In this document: positions 50,101 through 59,000 of the stretch, piece after piece
Numbering within the stretch: the stretch's first letter is position 1
Layout: each line of letters begins with the position of its first letter
NCBI GenBank assembly: GCA_963669155.1
Contig: OZ022576.1
Span: forward strand, 607,338-671,337
Source of the DNA: Arbacia lixula
Taxonomy: Eukaryota; Echinodermata; Echinoidea; Arbacioida; Arbaciidae
DNA: 64,000 nucleotides
Direction: 5' to 3'
Program-made: the position numbers and the translations under genes
The notes under the pieces: model-generated
Told to the model about the DNA's origin: nothing
Databases searched by the model: none
The model's input: the letters and a program-made list of their open reading frames with translations, nothing else

Positions 50101-50992
50101 ATTGTTCTTAAATCCTAAATGACAGAAGACGTATTTTTTATGATTGATAATATGCATCAACTCATGAAATTGTGATACTGCAATCATTGAATTAAGATTG
50201 TTCTCAAACTATGAAATTGCTCTTTCCCCTTTCAAACTACTCATTAACTTACTATGATTTCTGCTTTAGGAATTCTGGAATTCTGTGACTTTTTAGTTTA
50301 GTAAAAGCACTCATGCCATGGCATGGCATAATGATTTGATGTCTTTTATGATGAAGTATAATTGTTTACTACATTTTTTTTTTCTAAATACAAAAATCTT
50401 TTCCATATGCATAGTGACAAGTGGAGGTGGAGGCCTACCGAAGTATACAAGCACATTCTATGATTTATACCTCTTCAATATCATCTATTTCCTCTGCATT
50501 TTCTTCATGTTCATCGCCACTATTTACAGCACCAGCATCCTCTTCCTGCCCGCCTTCCCTTGGACTTGGGCCACGTATCTCTGCCTGTGAATGTGAACTC
50601 GCTGCAGCCGGGTTTTGACTCCACGACACTCCTGCGTGATCATAATCAAAATCGCCATATTCGTGCTGTGGCGACGATCTGTGCCGCGCCCTTTTGTTGC
50701 TAGAATGTCCTCCATGTGTGCTTTCTCTTCTCTCTTGAGAATCATAGTTAGTCCTAGTATCATGACTATTTAACCTGTCGTCTCTAGAAGAATTAGCTCC
50801 CCAGCGAGGGGGTGAATTGCGAGATTTTGGCCGAGCTCCTCCCCTTGATTCGCCTGATGTATGCGAATGTGATCCTGAATGACCCAAGCTATGTCCATGG
50901 TGGTGGGCATTGTGTCCATGATGTTGGTGATTTTCACCACTTTCTGCTCCCCTCTTCTCCTGTTGAACCTTCTTCTTCGGTAAAATAGTCAT
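41013..50992 (-). CDS. OTUD5: OTUD5 (DUBA): OTU-family deubiquitinase, 9 exons, 686 aa
   Basis: Family knowledge: OTUD5 is a phosphorylation-activated cysteine protease that removes ubiquitin chains; it restrains interferon signalling through TRAF3 and acts in chromatin and developmental control. The coding exons on the - strand are 50471-50992, 48102-48195, 46974-47038, 44760-44916, 43846-43994, 43316-43507, 42098-42695, 41641-41805 and 41013-41131. Junctions are GT/AG, phases agree and the total is 2061 nt. The protein starts MTILPKKK, the invariant OTUD5 N-terminus. The OTU core has DGACLFR with Asp197 and catalytic Cys200, [10 protein letters not shown], and [10 protein letters not shown] with catalytic His305. 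[18 protein letters not shown] follows, and the C-terminus has a UIM-like helix ([18 protein letters not shown]). NSGDE near Ser158 aligns with the activating CK2 phosphosite region of the human protein. Human OTUD5 is about 571 aa; the extra length lies in His/Ser/Gly-rich segments of exons 1 and 7. Confidence 0.96.
41641..41805 (-). CDS. OTUD5: OTUD5 exon 8
   Basis: Encodes a Pro/Ser-rich linker ([15 protein letters not shown]) ending in EDIPPEEFG. Acceptor GTGCAG, donor GTAAGG. Confidence 0.88.
42098..42695 (-). CDS. OTUD5: OTUD5 exon 7 (expanded His/Ser-rich linker)
   Basis: 199 codons of low complexity: reiterated [10 protein letters not shown] units, then five GKHSS units, Ser/Gly stretches and two Gln runs. 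Only the first residues (ATCSSA) resemble vertebrate OTUD5. Donor GTGAGA. Confidence 0.9.
42870..43290. repeat. Pyrimidine-rich tract in OTUD5 intron 6
   Basis: About 420 bases almost free of purines on the + strand (purine-rich on the sense strand). It opens long Leu/Ser/Phe and Lys/Glu/Arg frames that are compositional artefacts. Confidence 0.85.
43316..43507 (-). CDS. OTUD5: OTUD5 exon 6
   Basis: 64 codons. Encodes the helical region after the OTU core with [18 protein letters not shown], nearly identical to vertebrate OTUD5. Confidence 0.94.
43846..43994 (-). CDS. OTUD5: OTUD5 exon 5 (catalytic His)
   Basis: Encodes EPINTFHTL and [13 protein letters not shown], with the catalytic His before Tyr-Asn, and ends in [12 protein letters not shown]. 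Confidence 0.95.
44237..44452. mobile_element. MITE family A, copy 2, in OTUD5 intron 4
   Basis: Complete copy of the palindromic element seen in TUT1 intron 1. TA-CACTCCAGCTC at the left and GAGCTGTAGTG-TA at the right give a TA duplication, typical of Tc1/mariner-type MITEs. Internal blocks GGGAAAGGGAAAGGGAAG and TTTGTCCAGTTCAGC are shared with copy 1. Confidence 0.88.
44760..44916 (-). CDS. OTUD5: OTUD5 exon 4
   Basis: Encodes [17 protein letters not shown] through EVYVYSTG, including [17 protein letters not shown] of the OTU core. Confidence 0.95.
45250..46080. repeat. Repetitive segment in OTUD5 intron 3 with palindromic units
   Basis: The word CTCTGCAATCTGATTGGT occurs near 45262 and 45961 (a related AATCTGATTGGTC near 49248). 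CACGATATCAA is tandem near 45340. At 45986-46013 is a perfect 28-bp palindrome whose half is CATGCATCCGGTAA. At 46027-46054 is a second copy with one mismatch, and a third half-copy lies at 46062-46075. It probably derives from a MITE family. Confidence 0.6.
46126..46303. mobile_element. Fold-back element in OTUD5 intron 3
   Basis: About 178 bp forming one long hairpin. GATGATGCACAGGTTT, GTCAGTAGGA, TTGTGTACAC, GGTAGCTCTGAATT and GAACCCAC-like blocks on the left recur inverted on the right, around a small CTCGGCTTCGCCTC loop. TATA-type sequence lies at both outer ends. Confidence 0.8.
46974..47038 (-). CDS. OTUD5: OTUD5 exon 3
   Basis: 65 nt encoding [20 protein letters not shown], part of the OTU fold. 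Acceptor CGTAG, donor GTGAGT. Confidence 0.94.
47470..47990. repeat. Degenerate short repeats in OTUD5 intron 2
   Basis: Phrases of the form ACCCCTATTT...TTTCGAGGACA recur near 47475, 47565, 47590, 47827, 47860 and 47890 at irregular spacing, about 33-36 bp in the best part (47827-47925). Function unknown. Confidence 0.5.
47717..47780 (-). repeat. tRNA-derived SINE head or tRNA pseudogene
   Basis: On the - strand GTAGCCCAGTCGGAAGAGCG (47761-47780) fits a tRNA D-arm/A box, and GGTTCATGGCC (47717-47727) resembles a B box about 34 bases on. The T-stem does not pair, so it is not a functional tRNA. Confidence 0.5.
48102..48195 (-). CDS. OTUD5: OTUD5 exon 2 (catalytic Cys)
   Basis: Encodes [11 protein letters not shown] and [11 protein letters not shown] with the nucleophile Cys. 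Acceptor CTTCAG, donor GTAAGT, ends in phase 1. Confidence 0.95.
48899..49782. mobile_element. Putative insertion bounded by CTTAGCCCCATACTAT direct repeats
   Basis: The 16-bp word occurs at 48899-48914 and 49767-49782. TTTACACTGG lies inside the left copy and its complement outside the right copy, and the right copy forms a small palindrome with GGCGGGGCTAAG. This fits a DNA element or nested insertion in OTUD5 intron 1, but boundaries are uncertain. Confidence 0.35.
50471..50992 (-). CDS. OTUD5: OTUD5 exon 1 (N-terminal low-complexity region)
   Basis: 174 codons from ATG at 50990-50992. An in-frame upstream ATG would add eight residues, but MTILPKKK is the conserved start. Contains a His-rich stretch ([15 protein letters not shown]), an SR/RD-type basic region and the acidic NSGDEHEE segment. 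Confidence 0.92.
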
Positions 50993-51265
50993 TTTAAAAA
51001 CCGTTAACCCTGACAAGGGTGTTCAACGGTGATAATTTAAGGTGAAATTCACCCCTAATTTCGCGAATATTTCTAGACTGCTCCTTCCTTCCTTGCAAAC
51101 CAAAACACAAACCCTTACGGAGATATATGTTTTGACGTAGATGGCGCATTAACATTCTTGGAAATTCATGACGTAAGACTGCCTAAACAAAGCTTCGAAA
51201 AGTTCGAGATCGAGACGATTTATTGTACGTGGTAACTAGAAAAGTAAAAAGGGTTTATCCTTTTT
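50993..51265. other. OTUD5 5'UTR/promoter side
   Basis: Sequence directly upstream of the OTUD5 start codon on the - strand. No TATA box or other clear promoter element was identified. Confidence 0.4.
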
Positions 51266-51310
51266 GGGAGGGTGGCCAAGTGGAAAGACGATGCCCAGCT
51301 CGCACCCTAA
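51266..51310 (+). repeat. tRNA-Ser/Leu-like 5' half (SINE relic)
   Basis: GGGAGGGTGGCCAAGTGG followed by AAAGACGATGCC resembles the acceptor strand and D-arm of class II tRNAs. No anticodon or T-arm follows, so it is a fragment. Confidence 0.4.
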
Positions 51311-51670
51311 TGCAAAGCATAAAGAAGTTAAAAGGGATAGTTCACCCTGAAACTATGTTTGTTTAAATAAAAGCAGACACATGGATGAAACATAGTAATG
51401 ACGGTTTAATGGGAATCCGTCGAAGAATAAGAAAGTTATGATCTTTTAAATTTTTGATTTTGTGATGTCAGGGGCGAGGTGCTCTCTCATTATGTTGTGT
51501 ACAGTTTTTTTCCCAAAAAATGTGCATTCTCTCCAAAAGATATAGTTCCTTTCATATGCATTTGATAAATCATCAGAAATACGTTAACACACTTATCTGT
51601 ATGAAAAAAAAAATTAAAGGGCTTTCGGCTGGGGTAATTTAAATTTACAAATATATTTTAGGCATAGGCC

Positions 51671-51673
<3 letters not shown>

Positions 51674-51704
<31 letters not shown>

Positions 51705-53145
51705 GTTATTTATCTGCGCTATACACAAAAAGTATCACAGCGCTTACAATCAGATATAAAATATAAATATATACATTAAATTGCATCAACAATTGGAGTT
51801 CTCAACTGTGCCAGATGAGGCCTGGTGGCCTCTTGCTTGCTGCTTCGTTCACCAACAATTTAAGGGACAAGCCCGGTCAGCACATTATTCACAGAAGCTC
51901 TAGTATAGCACTTGAGGCCACCAGGCCCCAGATGGGTTAGTCAAGTCAAACCAAATAGTGATAGCAAAAATCATCAAAACAAATACACATTGAATAAATG
52001 AAAATATAAAACTAGATATTTGGAAAAAGATATGACTTGAGTTGTCGTTTGAAAGATGATATGGTCGGTGTTGTTCGGATGGAAGAGGGGAGTGTATTCC
52101 AAACTCTAGATCCAGCTATACTAAAACGTTTTTCTGCTATGGAGAGGTTTGTTCTCGGAATAACAAGTTTGGTGGTATCATTTAGGGAACGTAGATTACG
52201 AGCAGGTGTGTAATGAGCAATTGTGTTTACAAGATATGAAGGACCAGTACTGTTAATCAATTTATAAATGTACAGACAAAGTTTGAACTTGACACGTTGA
52301 GAAAAAGGGAGCCAATGGAGTTCCCTAATCAAAGGAGACGTATGTATATTGCGACCAACTGAAAACACTAAACGTGCGGCACGATTCTGAACACTCTGAA
52401 GTTTTTTCTGATCTTTAACACAAAGAACTGAAAAGAGACTGTTACAATAGTCAAGTCGAGAAAGTACAAGTGCCCTAACTGCATGATGGCAAGTTTTTTC
52501 ATTGATAAATCTTCTAATGCGCCACAGATTCTTAAGATGGAAATTACAGGTACGTACAGTATTACTGACGTGAGATGAGAGTGTAAAGCACGAGTCAATA
52601 CATATGCCAAGATTCTTAACTTTAGAGGATAGTGCAATTTCATTATCACATACATTGAGTTTTACGTTGGATAGATTTTCATTGAATTGGTTTTTCCGAC
52701 ATAGTATAGTGAATTCAGTTTTAGAAACATTTAGTTTGAGGAAATTTGAAGTCATCCACGTGTTTATCTCAGCAATACATAACGAAATTCTTTCTAACAC
52801 TTCTTACATACTTGATGGTGAACGAGGATCAAACGCATCATATAGTTGAATATCATCGGCATAGATAAGATAGAAAAGATTGTGCTTACAAATTATAGTT
52901 GACACAGGAGTGATATAAACATTGAAGAGTATAGGGCCCATAACAGACCCTTGGGGGACACTATTCGCAAGTCCAAGGAGCTGAAACTTGCTCTGATATT
53001 TTAACACGAGATGTCCAGCCAGTGAGATATGAGTGCAACCATTGTAGAGCAACATTTGACACCTTAAAATTTGATTCAAGTCGTTTTATCAAGATCTTGT
53101 GGTCAACCGTGTCAAAGGCTACACTAAGTCGTAAGGATAGCGCGC
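51674..53145 (-). mobile_element. 5'-truncated CR1/L2-like LINE with (ATT)n 3' end
   Basis: The LINE lies on the - strand. Its 3' end is an (ATT)n run (about 51678-51709 on +) after a GCGCTATACA-type tail, as in L2/CR1 elements. The coding part starts mid-RT near 53145. It is nested inside the fold-back element. Confidence 0.8.
52012..53145 (-). pseudogene. Broken reverse transcriptase ORF of CR1/L2-like LINE
   Basis: Shows LSVAFDTVDHKIL, then after a frameshift near 53000-53080 SVPQGSVMGPILFNVY and LIYADDIQLYDAF (RT palm). A TAA near 52801-52803 precedes the C-terminal part (SRLDYCNSLF, LHWLPFSQRVKFK, RVWNTLPSSIR). The catalytic YADD is intact but the frame is broken twice and the 5' half is missing. 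Confidence 0.85.
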
Positions 53146-53433
53146 ACCATCTTAAAAACAATAAAAAAAAAAAAGTCAGAAAAATCTTGGAACCAGAGGG
53201 GATTTGAAAAATAATTCCGTAGTCAAGAACCGAAAAAAAGAGAAATTCATGTAATTTTATAATGTACACAAACTATGAACATGATGAAAGCACCTCGCAT
53301 GTGATCACAAAATTAAATATCCTCTAACGGATTTTGTCACACCTTCACTGATAGGCATTCTTTCATGTTGCTGATTGAAACCAACTTATCTTCAGGGTGA
53401 ACTATCAACTAGAAATATCTAATTTTTTTCTAG

Positions 53434-55488
53434 TGTCGTAATGTGTATCGTGGTGTGTTGTTTAGTAGTTTTAGACCGTATTAGAGTCTCATCGGGATCA
53501 CCACACAGAGCCAATCGCAAGAAGTAGAATGACACGTTTCGTATAGTTTTATATAGAAGTTTTATTCATACATCCGACGTGGATGTATGAAAAGAAAATA
53601 AAGCGTAGAATAGAAGTAGCGCTCAAGCGACAAATCTTGAAACGCGAAACAAAAGTTCAACCAGACGAAAAACATAAGCCAAAACAAAAACCCTGCAAAG
53701 AACAAAGAGAAAGAACGGAAAGCATAATAAATACACTGCCAAAACTAACTTTAAAATCTTTGCAGACACTAATTCACAACCCAGACTCAACTAGACTGTT
53801 ATGACAATATGCCCATTATCTATAACTCCAAACATAACCTAGGTCAAATAAAGTTAATTCACCCATCTATCTTAATTAACTCTAGTAGAAACTAGTGTGA
53901 ACACATTTCTAATATCCATTAGAAATACAAAACCCATGACGACCTCTCCGTCAAATAGTAATCCCTTGTGTCAACTTACATGTAAACAAATAATTACCTC
54001 TAACATCAGTAACAATCTCTAATTGACAATCTGACATAGACCAAATGCAATTCAACCAAGTATAGAATTGTATACCTATGTATTGAAAAGTCACCACGAT
54101 TCTATCGTTATCCAACTCTACACGCAATTGTTACAACACTTACAATTTAGACCCATTAAACTGTAAAACTTCACTACACATATACTGTACACTCACATCA
54201 CAATAAACAACATACTAAGAAACGGTAATATAAGTATCAAAGTATCGTACCCCAAGCTGGACACGGATACAGTGGATGACTACAGCGAAGACACACACAC
54301 TGAAATCGCTGACCGCCTATAGTGAAACAAACGTATAAACCGTCTCAAAATATAATACACTACGACTGAAGTTAACCTAAAACATAATTAAGCAACATAA
54401 AGTTATTTCCAAATCATCAATCTATCCCTGGCAACAACACTAACTCTCGAAAGTGAAACATACCATAACTGAGATTTCCTAACTTTACTCTCTGCTCAGT
54501 CTATTTATAGCGACAACCCCTATAAATCATAATATAACACCTAAATGTATTCATATACTCATGGACCTGCTTCTACGTCACGTCAGACCCTTCATCTAAA
54601 CTTCATTAGAGATAAGGGAAATAAACAATGCAAGAAATATAAGTCTATCCCTTGCTCGACGTTCAAAGAAACTAATCTCAACAAGCATCACAAGACTATC
54701 TCTAATTTCCTCCTCAAGAAACACTATAAACCCTTGCAAAACATATACCAAAACATTGGGAAATATCAACTAATCATATAGTTAAACTATCATTCGATAA
54801 ATCAAATCAATAATATAACTAAACAATTGAAACTTTGTGAACTTACAAGACTCTCCTTGCACATCCAAGGGACTGATCCTCTCCTCAGGGAAGCGAATTC
54901 TACAGTGAGGTACTGATTTTTGAATCATGCACCAATCCCTCCTGACTTCACACGCAAGCTTCCACACGATATTCATCCACCCAAACATTCAGTTTACTGC
55001 AATATGTTTCCTTATTATAAGTTTCTCACATTGTGTTTACTCTCACCTAATATTCTGGTATCAACAGAAACATCTAATGGTGTATTTATATTTTTATATT
55101 AATTTATAAAAACTTGGACTATATTGTATAGTGGAAGAATATAGTTCTCAGATTGGCTTGGGTAGTCCTTAGGTTAGCTTGGGTAGCAAGCAACTGGTAA
55201 CAATAATCTCTCTTAATTGCCTCATCTATACACCTCTCAGAGTAAGCCCTACTCCTTCCACGGTGACAATAGAAGTAATTACCTCACCTATGCACCTCTT
55301 ATAGTATGCCCTCCTGATGACAATGACAGTGATTATCTTTGATTGCTTAGCCCAACCTCAATGTATGCTCACTACTTGCATGTGTTGTACAATGTAGATG
55401 TACATGCTATATCCCCATAGACATACTCTACATTTGCCCAATACACATATTCTATAATACTCAAAGCCTCATTTTTGACCCCCTGTCA
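53434..55488 (-). repeat. 3' LTR of gypsy element 2
   Basis: 2055 bp. It contains small open frames (for example 53583-53804) repeated in the other LTR. They are not recognisable genes. Confidence 0.95.
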
Positions 55489-56082
55489 TCTTCCCCGCTT
55501 GAATGGCATTCGACCCGAATGTCACTCGGAACACATCTACTCCATTGAACAACAAAACAATAAAAACATCATGAACCTGATTAATATACTGCTTACACCA
55601 AGGGAACTTCAGTCATAACCCCATGGATGTACCATACCCTCCATACAAGTTTTTACACGATACTGTAAAACCCTCTTGTTACACTGAATATTTACAAACA
55701 AAAACAGAACCAGAAGCTTAATATATTTACAGACTCTACACCCATATGTGTACCATAAAAAGCTAGCATACATCCGTTCAGCATATTAATACCTCTGTAG
55801 ACTCCTCTACAAAACCTCATCCGCATCTCGGATAACACATCTGCACAAAACAGAAAACTATGATGTTTACAACAAATAGACCTCTACACTAAATGCAAAC
55901 CAACAAGCTCTATGTGACGCCAATCACTGCTCTCCATACACTTCAAATGCAGCCATGCAAACCTCAACAAAATAAATCCATAGTTCGCAACCTCGCCTGA
56001 GACAACACAACACATATCTCAAAGCAAAAACATCACTGTGCTAAACAGTGCACACAGCAACAACAATTTATTCCCAAGAAAT
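55489..56082 (-). other. Polypurine tract and 3' non-coding region of element 2
   Basis: AAGCGGGGAAGA on the - strand (55489-55500) abuts the 3' LTR as polypurine tract. The rest up to the Gag-Pol stop holds no frame of note. Confidence 0.75.
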
Positions 56083-59000
56083 TCAAATAGGGAGGCCGGT
56101 GATTGCAGAACTCGGCAGATGACCAGGGTTACGGTGAACTCCTTTTGTAGACCGTTGGGATCGCCTGTCAGCTACAGACTCCGGGACCTCTACTTCATGC
56201 GGTGTAGAAAACACCCACTGCAGAGAATACTGGTGATCATCCTCGTCTTCCTCCTCGTCATCGTCGTCGTGGACCTGACCCAATTCAACATCACCTTCAC
56301 TGTCCTGTGATTGGCAAAACTCCTCGCTTCCAACCTCTATGTCAGGGAAAACCCTCTCAAGTACACTCTCTTCTCGGCCTCGTGGGTCGACTATCAACTG
56401 CCGCCGATTTACCCACTTCGATGCTCCACCTCTAGCCGGTCTCACCTCGTAGAGGTCATCCTCCTCGTTCTTTCTCAGAATAACATGAGCAACCTCAAAG
56501 AACTTATCAGTCAGCTTGTGTCGACCTGAGAATGCATTCCTCTTGAGAAGAACCCGTTCTCCAATTTGGAGCTTGGGATCAGTAGCGCGACGATCATGCC
56601 GTCCGGCCGATCTATTTGCCGCCTCACGGAGCCTGTTCGAAACCACATCATGAGCCCGTTGGATCAGCTTCTCCTGAGTCTGTGTGAAGTCTTCATCCCA
56701 GCTTCCATCTAACCTGTCGAGAAGATGATCTATAGGCAGTGATGGCTGCCTCCCAAACATCAACAAATATGGACTCACACCAGTCACCTTGTGAGGAGTT
56801 GTGTTGTACATGTATAACACATGCTGAATCAGCTCTGGCCACTTCCTCCGCTCCCTCGGGTCGATCGATCTGATGAGACTGCACAACGTTTTGTTGAACC
56901 TCTCGCACTGACCATTTCCCGCTGGATGGTAAGCCGTCGTCCTTGATTTCTTCACACCATACATCCTACACAACTCCCGAATGACAGCATTGTCAAATGA
57001 CCCACCTTGGTCGGAATGAATTCGCGCCGGGACTCCATAGTGTGCAAACCAATGATCTCTGAGTGCCTTGGCCACCGTGAGCGCTGTCTGGTCTCGACAA
57101 GGTACAGCCTGTGAAAACTTGCTGAATATGTCTGTCATCACTAGAACATCTTCGAAACCCTGAACTCCCCTGTCTAGCTTGAGGAAATCCACTGCCACTA
57201 CCTCCTGGGGACGAAAAGCGAGAAGATGACGCATGGGAGGACGTACAGTCGGGGTGGGTGACTTCGCAGTGACACACCTAAAACATCGACGAATGTGCTC
57301 TTTCACATCATGATGCATCCCAGGCCAGAAACATCTTCTTCTCAACAACTCAAATGTCCTGTTGATGCCCTGATGCCCCCACTGGTCGTGCACCATCTCC
57401 AAAAGGGTGGGACGCAGAGACACTGGTACCAAGAACTGCCTAATCGTACCAAGTACTTGATCAACGAATAACCGATACAATACCCCTTCATGCATACTGT
57501 ATTTTGACCATTCTCTCATCCACCCACTCACTCCAGGAGTGCCACTTTCATACTCTTGCCCATACTCCCACTTGCTCTCCCACAACCGAAGTACCACACT
57601 AAGGCCTTCATCCTTCTTCTGCATAGTACTCAGCTCATCATGCGAGTACGACGGCAAGACACACGGCACAACGTTACAAACTTGTAGCGTTGGCTCTGGA
57701 ATTTCACGACCCATCCTCAGGCATGAGACTGCAACATCAAATGCATCTCTCAGCTCTTCTGGGGAAGCATTCCCAGGACAACGACTCAACGCATCAGCAC
57801 ACTTGTTCGTCCTACCTGGACGATACTTCACTTCGATGTCAAACGCAGCAAGTTGTGCCACCCATCTCATCTCCGTGGCCCCTAGATTGGCACTCTTCAA
57901 ATGTGCCAACGGATTGTGATCAGTCCACACCACCGTGTGCCTGCCCTGAATATATGGACCAAACTTCTCCGTCACTGCCCACTTTAAGCCAAGAAGCTCC
58001 AGCTTAAAGCTTGAGAGGTCTGGATACCTCTTTTCAGACCCCCTCAGTCCTCGACTCGCATAGGCAACGGGATGTAGCTTTCCATCCTCACCCACTTGCA
58101 ATAGACATGCTCCTAGACCACGATAAGAGGCATCTACTTCAATGGTAAAATCCCTATCAAACTGAGGGAACATCAACACAGGGGCTGAAGTCAACGCCTC
58201 CTTCAACGCACTGAACGCGGCATCCTCATCTTCTCCCCACTGGAAGGTCGTCTCCTTCCCCGCTTGTTTGCTCGTTGTATCTCCTGTCAAAGCATGCAGC
58301 GGCGCAGCTATCTTCGAGAAATTCGGAATGAATCTTCGATAGTATGACGCCAAACCAAGAAATGAACGCACCTCTGACGCATTCTTCGGTGTCGGCCAGG
58401 ACCTCACTCGTCCCACCTTCTCTTGATCCACAGAAACACCTTCTTTAGACACCACGTGACCCAGATACTTCACCTCTCTCCTGAGCAAGCTGCACTTCTT
58501 GCCCTTCACCTTCAGACCATACTCATGGAGCCTTGTCAACACCTTGTCCAGCCGACACAGGTGTTCATCTAGAGTGCTAGAAAATATCAGGATGTCATCC
58601 AGATACAGAACAACCTCAGAAAGATTCATGTCACCCAAAACAAATTCCATGATGCGCTGAAATGTAGATGGACTGTTAGTGAGACCTTGAGGCATCCTCA
58701 CAAACTCGTACAGTCCCCATGGGACCCGGAAAGCCGTCTTGTCCACCGAACCTTCATCCATCACCACCTGGAAAAATCCGTGTGCCAAATCAAGCGTGGA
58801 GAAATAGGAAGCACCACTCAAAGCCTCCAAAGTCTCCTCAATCCTGGGCAGAGGAAAGGAATCCTTCATGGTCTTATCATTCAACCTGCGATAGTCAATG
58901 CACAGCCTCATGGAACCATCTTTCTTGCGAACCAAAACTATTGGACTAGCATAGCTGCTCTTCGATGGTCGGATGATCTCTTGATCAAGCATTTCCTGGA

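Larger units (their letters stand above)
51335..53406. mobile_element. Fold-back DNA element interrupted by a LINE
   Basis: GATAGTTCACCCTGAA at 51335 is matched by TTCAGGGTGAACTATC ending at 53406. Inside, TTTTGTGAT, GCGAGGTGCT and TCAT-rich blocks recur in inverted order on the two arms (about 51460-51500 and 53280-53330). The middle is occupied by a CR1/L2-like LINE, which inflates the element to about 2.07 kb. Confidence 0.65.

Noticed and set aside
53583-55109. Small frames of 60-78 codons in the LTRs of element 2
   Set aside because: They occur identically in both LTRs because the LTRs are copies; no domain and no sense-strand relation to Gag-Pol.
56038-56310. 90-codon + frame at the end of element 2 as an envelope or accessory gene
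   Set aside because: Mostly antisense to the C-terminus of Gag-Pol, including its acidic tail; no supporting motif.
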